Source of the DNA: Corynebacterium phocae
GTDB taxonomy: Bacteria; Actinomycetota; Actinomycetes; Mycobacteriales; Mycobacteriaceae
Assembly (NCBI RefSeq): GCF_008693075.1
Contig: NZ_VXKJ01000030.1
Span: 165,757 to 229,756, forward strand
Direction of reading: 5' to 3'
DNA length: 64,000 bases
The position numbers were made by a program, and so were the translations under genes. How positions within the stretch are numbered: position 1 is the first letter of the stretch; each line of letters begins with the position of its first letter. Of this stretch, positions 60,659-64,000 are shown piece by piece. The notes below the pieces were generated by a model. It searched no databases. It was not told the origin of the DNA and saw only the letters and a list, made by a program, of their open reading frames with translations.

Positions 60659-61190
60659 AACCGTAGATTACCTCACTCACAAAGGCTATCCGCAACGGTT
60701 ATCATGCAAGGTCGCTGGGCTATCCCGGTCGGCGTACAACCGCCGGAAAGCAATCAACAAGCAACACAATCAGCAGCCTGCAGCCAGGCCCCATGCTCTA
60801 TTGATCGAGTGGATGATTAACTTCGCCGATGAGCATCGCCAGTGGGGATACCGCAGGGCACTGGTTCATGCGCGCGCTGCGGGTTTCACTATCGGTCGTG
60901 ATACTTTCCGCAGGTTGTGGCGTCAAGAGGAGCTAAGGGTATTTCCCAGGAAGAAGTCGAAGCGAACTCTAGACCGCGAACCGACTCCCCGCACGTCCCC
61001 CGCAACGCGCCCTGGTGAGGTGTTGGCGTTGGACTTTTTAGTTTGATTCGGACTTTGACGGCCGCCAATCTGGATCACTTCTAGGAGACCACATACAGCC
61101 AGTCCAAGGTATGCGACATCATCGATGAGTTCACCAGGGGAATATGTTGATTTCAAGGTTGATCGCTCTATAAAGGCCCGCGGGCTGTCA
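60642..61190 (+). pseudogene. IS3-family transposase OrfB remnant
   Basis: An open stretch (HETVDYLTHKGYPQRLSCKVAGLSRSAYNRRKA; ADEHRQWGYRRALVHARAAGFTIGRDTFRRLWRQEELRV; RPGEVLALDF) matches the HTH_21 and the first rve-domain residues of OrfB. It is in the -1 frame relative to intact OrfA, as expected. It stops at 61044-61046. The next pieces, FDSDFDGRQ, then VCDIIDEFTRG, then a VDFKVDRSIKARGL-like piece, lie in shifted frames. The DDE core's remainder is missing, so no active transposase is possible. Confidence 0.75.
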
Positions 61191-61584
61191 GGACCGGGTA
61201 GATGGTACTCCAATTCCGGGTAGTCGGTGTGTAATGTCATATCCTTGCTAACGAACAATGTCATAGCTCTTTTCACACTCGATGTCATAGCTCTTTTCAC
61301 AGATCCTGCGGGATTTTAGGTACCGGGTTCTTGGTCGGTGGATTGGTTAGCAAAGCGCTTCTCGGCTGCGGCGTGTTTGCATTGCCAGTGGGCTGGCGGG
61401 TCTTTGAGCCAGGCTCCTTTAACGTTGTAGGAATTGATGAACCTCGGACTGTCGCTGGGTTGCGTCCGCTAGCGTGGTGTATCTGTATCCCGCGATAGAA
61501 CTGATGTCGATACGCAAAAGGTGACCATTGCGGGGTATCTTTCGAATCAACTACCAAATCTCCTCGAAAGGATGAGAACCCACA
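61191..61584. other. IS-derived gap upstream of IS256-type gene
   Basis: Apart from the 20-bp repeat pair, no gene is seen. The sequence probably contains ends of old elements and the left end of the IS256-type element, whose terminal inverted repeat could not be defined because the other end is not intact. Confidence 0.4.
61258..61301. repeat. 20-bp direct repeat pair, likely an IS end
   Basis: ATGTCATAGCTCTTTTCACA occurs at 61258-61277 and 61282-61301 (24-bp period); a weaker third match (ATGTCATATCCTTGCTAACG) lies at 61234. Such tandem terminal repeats are typical of IS21-like ends. Confidence 0.75.
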
Positions 61585-62160
61585 ATGGCCACTGACCCTA
61601 ATCATATAGATCCAACTCAGTATCTCGAAGAATTACTGGTTCAAGCGTCACCAGACCTCATGCGCCAGATGTTGACAGACTTCATCAACCAAATCCTGTC
61701 TGCCCAAGCGGACACCATCTGTGGCGCTGAATACGCCACCGTTTCAGAAAACAGAACCAATTCCCGAAATGGGTATCGTCACCGTGCTTTAGATACTCGC
61801 GTCGGCACCATTGACGTGGCTATCCCCAAGCTACGCTCTGGGTCGTTCTTTCCTGACTGGTTGCTAGAACGCCGCAGCCGTGCCGAACGTGCCCTGTCAA
61901 CTGTCATCGCAACGTGCTACCTCAAAGGGGTCTCCACCAGGCGAATGAATGACCTGGTAGCAACCCTTGGAATCGACAACTTGTCGAAGTCACAAGTATC
62001 TGAAATGGCCAAAGAACTTGACCAGATGGTCGAAGACTTCCGGACCCGACCACTAGACCAAGGCCCCTACTCTTATGTGTCTTGCGATGCTATGACCGAG
62101 AAAGTCCGTGAAGGTGGACGTGTAGTGAAAACCAGTGTGTATTTTGTCAAGCTGAAGTGA
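61585..62160 (+). pseudogene. IS256-family transposase, 3' truncated
   Basis: The first ~185 residues of an IS256-family (mutator-type) transposase: LLVQASPDLMRQMLTDFINQILSAQADTICGAEYATVSENRTNSRNGYRHRALDTRVGTIDVAIPKLRSGSFFPDWLLERRSRAERAL, then LSKSQVSEMAKELDQMVEDF and the first catalytic Asp (YVSCDAMTEKVREGG). The family continues past 400 aa, but this frame leaves homology after TSVY near 62140 and stops at 62160. The break coincides with the right end of an IS21-family element, so insertion disrupted it. Confidence 0.85.
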
Positions 62161-62197
62161 TCCGTTTTGGCGCGGAAAAGTGATCCGTTTTGGCGCG
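62155..62197. repeat. IS21 terminal direct repeats
   Basis: AAGTGATCCGTTTTGGCGCG occurs at 62155-62174 and 62178-62197 (23-bp period). IS21-family ends carry such multiple transposase-binding repeats. The 140 bp between here and istB are G/T-rich and hold no gene. Confidence 0.85.
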
Positions 62198-62335
62198 TGC
62201 ATGTTTTTTTATTTGGGTGTGTTTGTGGGGTTGGGGTGGTCGGTGTTGGGCAGGTTTAAGCGCCCCGTTGGCTTCTGCGGTTGGTGTGGTGGTGGTTGCA
62301 GGTGCCAGGGGGCGTTGTGGTGTGGTTGTTGGGGG

Positions 62336-63064
62336 TTATTTCATCAGGGCGTGTGCGACGCGGTAGCTGGGGCCGGTGAATTTGAGTAGGCGTCCGTAGT
62401 GGACGATTCGGTCGATGGCGGCGGCTGCCATGTCGTTGTTGCCGAATACTTGGCCCCATTGGGTGAAGGGGAGGTTGGTGGTGATGATGAGGCTTCGTTG
62501 TTCGTAGGCGTCGCTGATGGCTTGGAATACGAGTCTGGCTCCGTCGTCGTCGATGGGGACGTAGCCGAATTCGTCGATGACGAGGAGTTCGTTTTTCCCG
62601 AGTTGTTTGAGCTCTCGTGTCAGGGTGCCGTTGGTTTTGGCGTTGCGTAGGTGGTCTACGAGCCCGGCTGTGGTGAAAAATTGTGCTGGGATTCCTTGGG
62701 CACATGCGGCGGTGACTGCTGCTGTGGCGAGGTGTGTTTTGCCGGTTCCTACGTCGCCGAATAGGACGAGGTCTTCGTGGTTGTTAAGGAAGGTCAGGTC
62801 GGTGATGTGGTCGCGGGTGATGTCTGGGGGCAGTTCGATGTTGTCCCAGCTGTAGCCGTCGAAGTGCTTGAGTGTGGGGATTTTGGCTTTGCGTAGCAGG
62901 CGAGTTCGTCGGTTGGCTTGGCGGGAGGCAATTTCAGCGAGAAAAACCTGCTGGAGGAATTCGCGTTGTTTGGGGGTTGCGTGTTGGAGTTGTTGGCTTA
63001 GCACGCTGCGGGTGAGGAGGATTTGCCGCCCGTTTTCGATGATTTCTTCGTTGGTCAATTTCAT
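62336..63064 (-). CDS. istB: IS21-family helper ATPase IstB
   Basis: AAA+ ATPase that helps IstA choose targets. The 242-aa protein has a helical N-terminus and Walker A LVLFGDVGTGKTHLATAAV. Walker B is LLVIDEFGYVPID and sensor SLIITTNLPFTQWGQVFG, ending with FTGPSYRVAHALMK. All motifs are intact. Its ATG overlaps the istA stop by 4 bp (ATGA), the usual coupling in IS21. Confidence 0.93.
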   Translation of the reverse strand: MKLTNEEIIENGRQILLTRSVLSQQLQHATPKQREFLQQVFLAEIASRQANRRTRLLRKAKIPTLKHFDGYSWDNIELPPDITRDHITDLTFLNNHEDLVLFGDVGTGKTHLATAAVTAACAQGIPAQFFTTAGLVDHLRNAKTNGTLTRELKQLGKNELLVIDEFGYVPIDDDGARLVFQAISDAYEQRSLIITTNLPFTQWGQVFGNNDMAAAAIDRIVHYGRLLKFTGPSYRVAHALMK

Positions 63065-64000
63065 GAGATACCTTCGGTGTTAGTTGGGGTCTTTCGGCTG
63101 GTAAATACGTCATAGGCAGCGAGGTTGGCCGTGGATTCTGGAATGGGTTTGCCTTCGTGGATTCTGCGGGCGAGCATGTCTAGATTGTGCCGATTGATGA
63201 CAGTTACCTCTTCGGTAATCGTCGGCTGTGACACCATGCGGGTTGCTGCTGTGACGGCGGCAGAAAAAGAAGTTGTGTCTTGGACTTTATCGAGCGCAGA
63301 AAATGCTTCTGCCCGTTTGTCAGCTGTTGCCTTATCAAGCCACTGTTTTAGTTGCTCAGGTACGTCATTGCGAAGCATTGACTGGTTCCATGCCCCTGGT
63401 TTGCGACTGAGATGTGCCAACAGGGAGGCTGGGGAGTAGATAATGTCCGGGTTCGTTCCAAAAGACCTGGGCAACACCACGACGGGGTTGTACTTTTCGT
63501 CCAAAAAGGTGACCTCTTCGGAAGACAGTTGCGCTGTGAGCTTGCGCCTGGCGAACGACGACCCCACCATGTAGAGGTTGGAATCGATAGAGGCAACACC
63601 GGCCTTATTGGGTGTACAACTGCGGAAAGATACTGCCTGAAACGGCGTGGATGGCAGTTCCAGCAACACTGCCTTATCAGCGTCAAAGAGCTCAATAATC
63701 GGCTTTTTATGGCGGTAATGCAGCTTGTTGCCGAACTCGACGGAGCGGGCAAAGAACTCATCATTGAGCTCTTTGAGATTCGGTCCCGCCGGGTAAGGCA
63801 CGAGAAGGTTGCGCCTTAAGAAACCTACGGCATTTTCGACGTTTCCTTTCTCATGCCCAGACCTTGGATTGCAAAACCGGACAGTGGTCCGGTAATGAGT
63901 GCAGAACTTTCCAAACAGATCAGAGGTCTTAATTACCTCGCCAAACCGACGGCCGATACCAGTGGCGTTATCAAAGACCATCTCACGGGGAACACCACCG
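63061..64000 (-). CDS. istA: IS21-family transposase IstA, 3' part
   Basis: The frame is open to the right edge (codons reading GGVPREMVFDNATGIGRRFGE at the edge), so the N-terminal HTH and first catalytic Asp are outside. Visible are the second DDE Asp region (VFDN) and the Glu region in CNPRSGHEKGNVENAVGFLRRNLLVP, then the C-terminal beta domain. The part seen has no stops, so the element may be active. 4-bp overlap with istB. Confidence 0.92.
   Translation of the reverse strand, partial: GGVPREMVFDNATGIGRRFGEVIKTSDLFGKFCTHYRTTVRFCNPRSGHEKGNVENAVGFLRRNLLVPYPAGPNLKELNDEFFARSVEFGNKLHYRHKKPIIELFDADKAVLLELPSTPFQAVSFRSCTPNKAGVASIDSNLYMVGSSFARRKLTAQLSSEEVTFLDEKYNPVVVLPRSFGTNPDIIYSPASLLAHLSRKPGAWNQSMLRNDVPEQLKQWLDKATADKRAEAFSALDKVQDTTSFSAAVTAATRMVSQPTITEEVTVINRHNLDMLARRIHEGKPIPESTANLAAYDVFTSRKTPTNTEGIS

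Larger units (their letters stand above)
62145..64000 (-). mobile_element. IS21-family insertion sequence (partial, one end visible)
   Basis: The end near 62145-62200 lies inside the IS256-type gene. The terminal repeats, istB and the 3' part of istA follow in order; the istA 5' end and the far terminus are beyond the window. The exact terminal base could not be fixed. Confidence 0.8.

Noticed and set aside
62180..62389. Small protein at the IS21 end
   Set aside because: It lies in G/T-rich terminal sequence and overlaps istB; no ribosome site.

Overview
The window looks like a Corynebacterium chromosome, from a relative of C. glutamicum or C. diphtheriae rather than a species I can name. 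The reasons are high G+C, many GTG starts, leaderless-looking promoters, and a conserved actinobacterial order: aecD-like lyase, idi, malQ, fadD15, hemW-hrcA-dnaJ2, rsmE-phoH-ybeY, era-recO-uppS, zur/znr-glyS, TPM protein, dgt, dnaG.

Left part (1-10.6 kb): the tail of an HNH (13E12-type) nuclease gene and a possible 47-aa small gene. Then comes a long minus-strand block: an ABC exporter, a PatB/AecD-type C-S lyase, a luciferase-like flavin monooxygenase, a GntR/UTRA regulator, and an oligopeptide ABC importer (lipoprotein, two permeases, fused double ATPase). The importer genes overlap, so they are one operon, and GntR is the obvious candidate regulator.

Middle (10.7-43.6 kb): housekeeping core. 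It holds isoprenoid genes (idi, uppS), glycogen/maltose metabolism (malQ), acyl-CoA activation (fadD15), two CNNM/CBS membrane proteins, the heat-shock pair hrcA-dnaJ2, RNA maturation genes (rsmE, phoH, ybeY, era), recO, zinc regulators, glyS, dgt and dnaG. A secreted PAP2 phosphatase and a UDP-GlcNAc 2-epimerase follow. pdxY sits between ybeY and era. Several intergenic gaps carry short tandem repeats of 15, 16, 22, 32-34 or 49 bp.

Right part (44.1-60.1 kb): just past a tRNA-Asn gene the base composition turns visibly AT-richer and a surface-glycan locus begins. It has two GT4 glycosyltransferases, a CgeB-like/GT2 fusion, a Wzm/Wzt-type ABC exporter on the opposite strand, a DUF6270 protein, an unrecognised membrane/coiled-coil protein, a second CgeB-like protein, two very large GT-B-like proteins, and a final GT4 gene that appears frameshifted near its 3' end. 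The likely logic is that cytoplasmic enzymes build a polysaccharide, perhaps using ManNAc from the nearby epimerase, and the ABC pair exports it. This locus is the most novel part of the window.

Far right (60.3-64 kb): an insertion-sequence graveyard. It has a decayed IS3-family element, an IS256-family transposase truncated by an IS21-family element, and that element's istB and istA, with istA running off the end.
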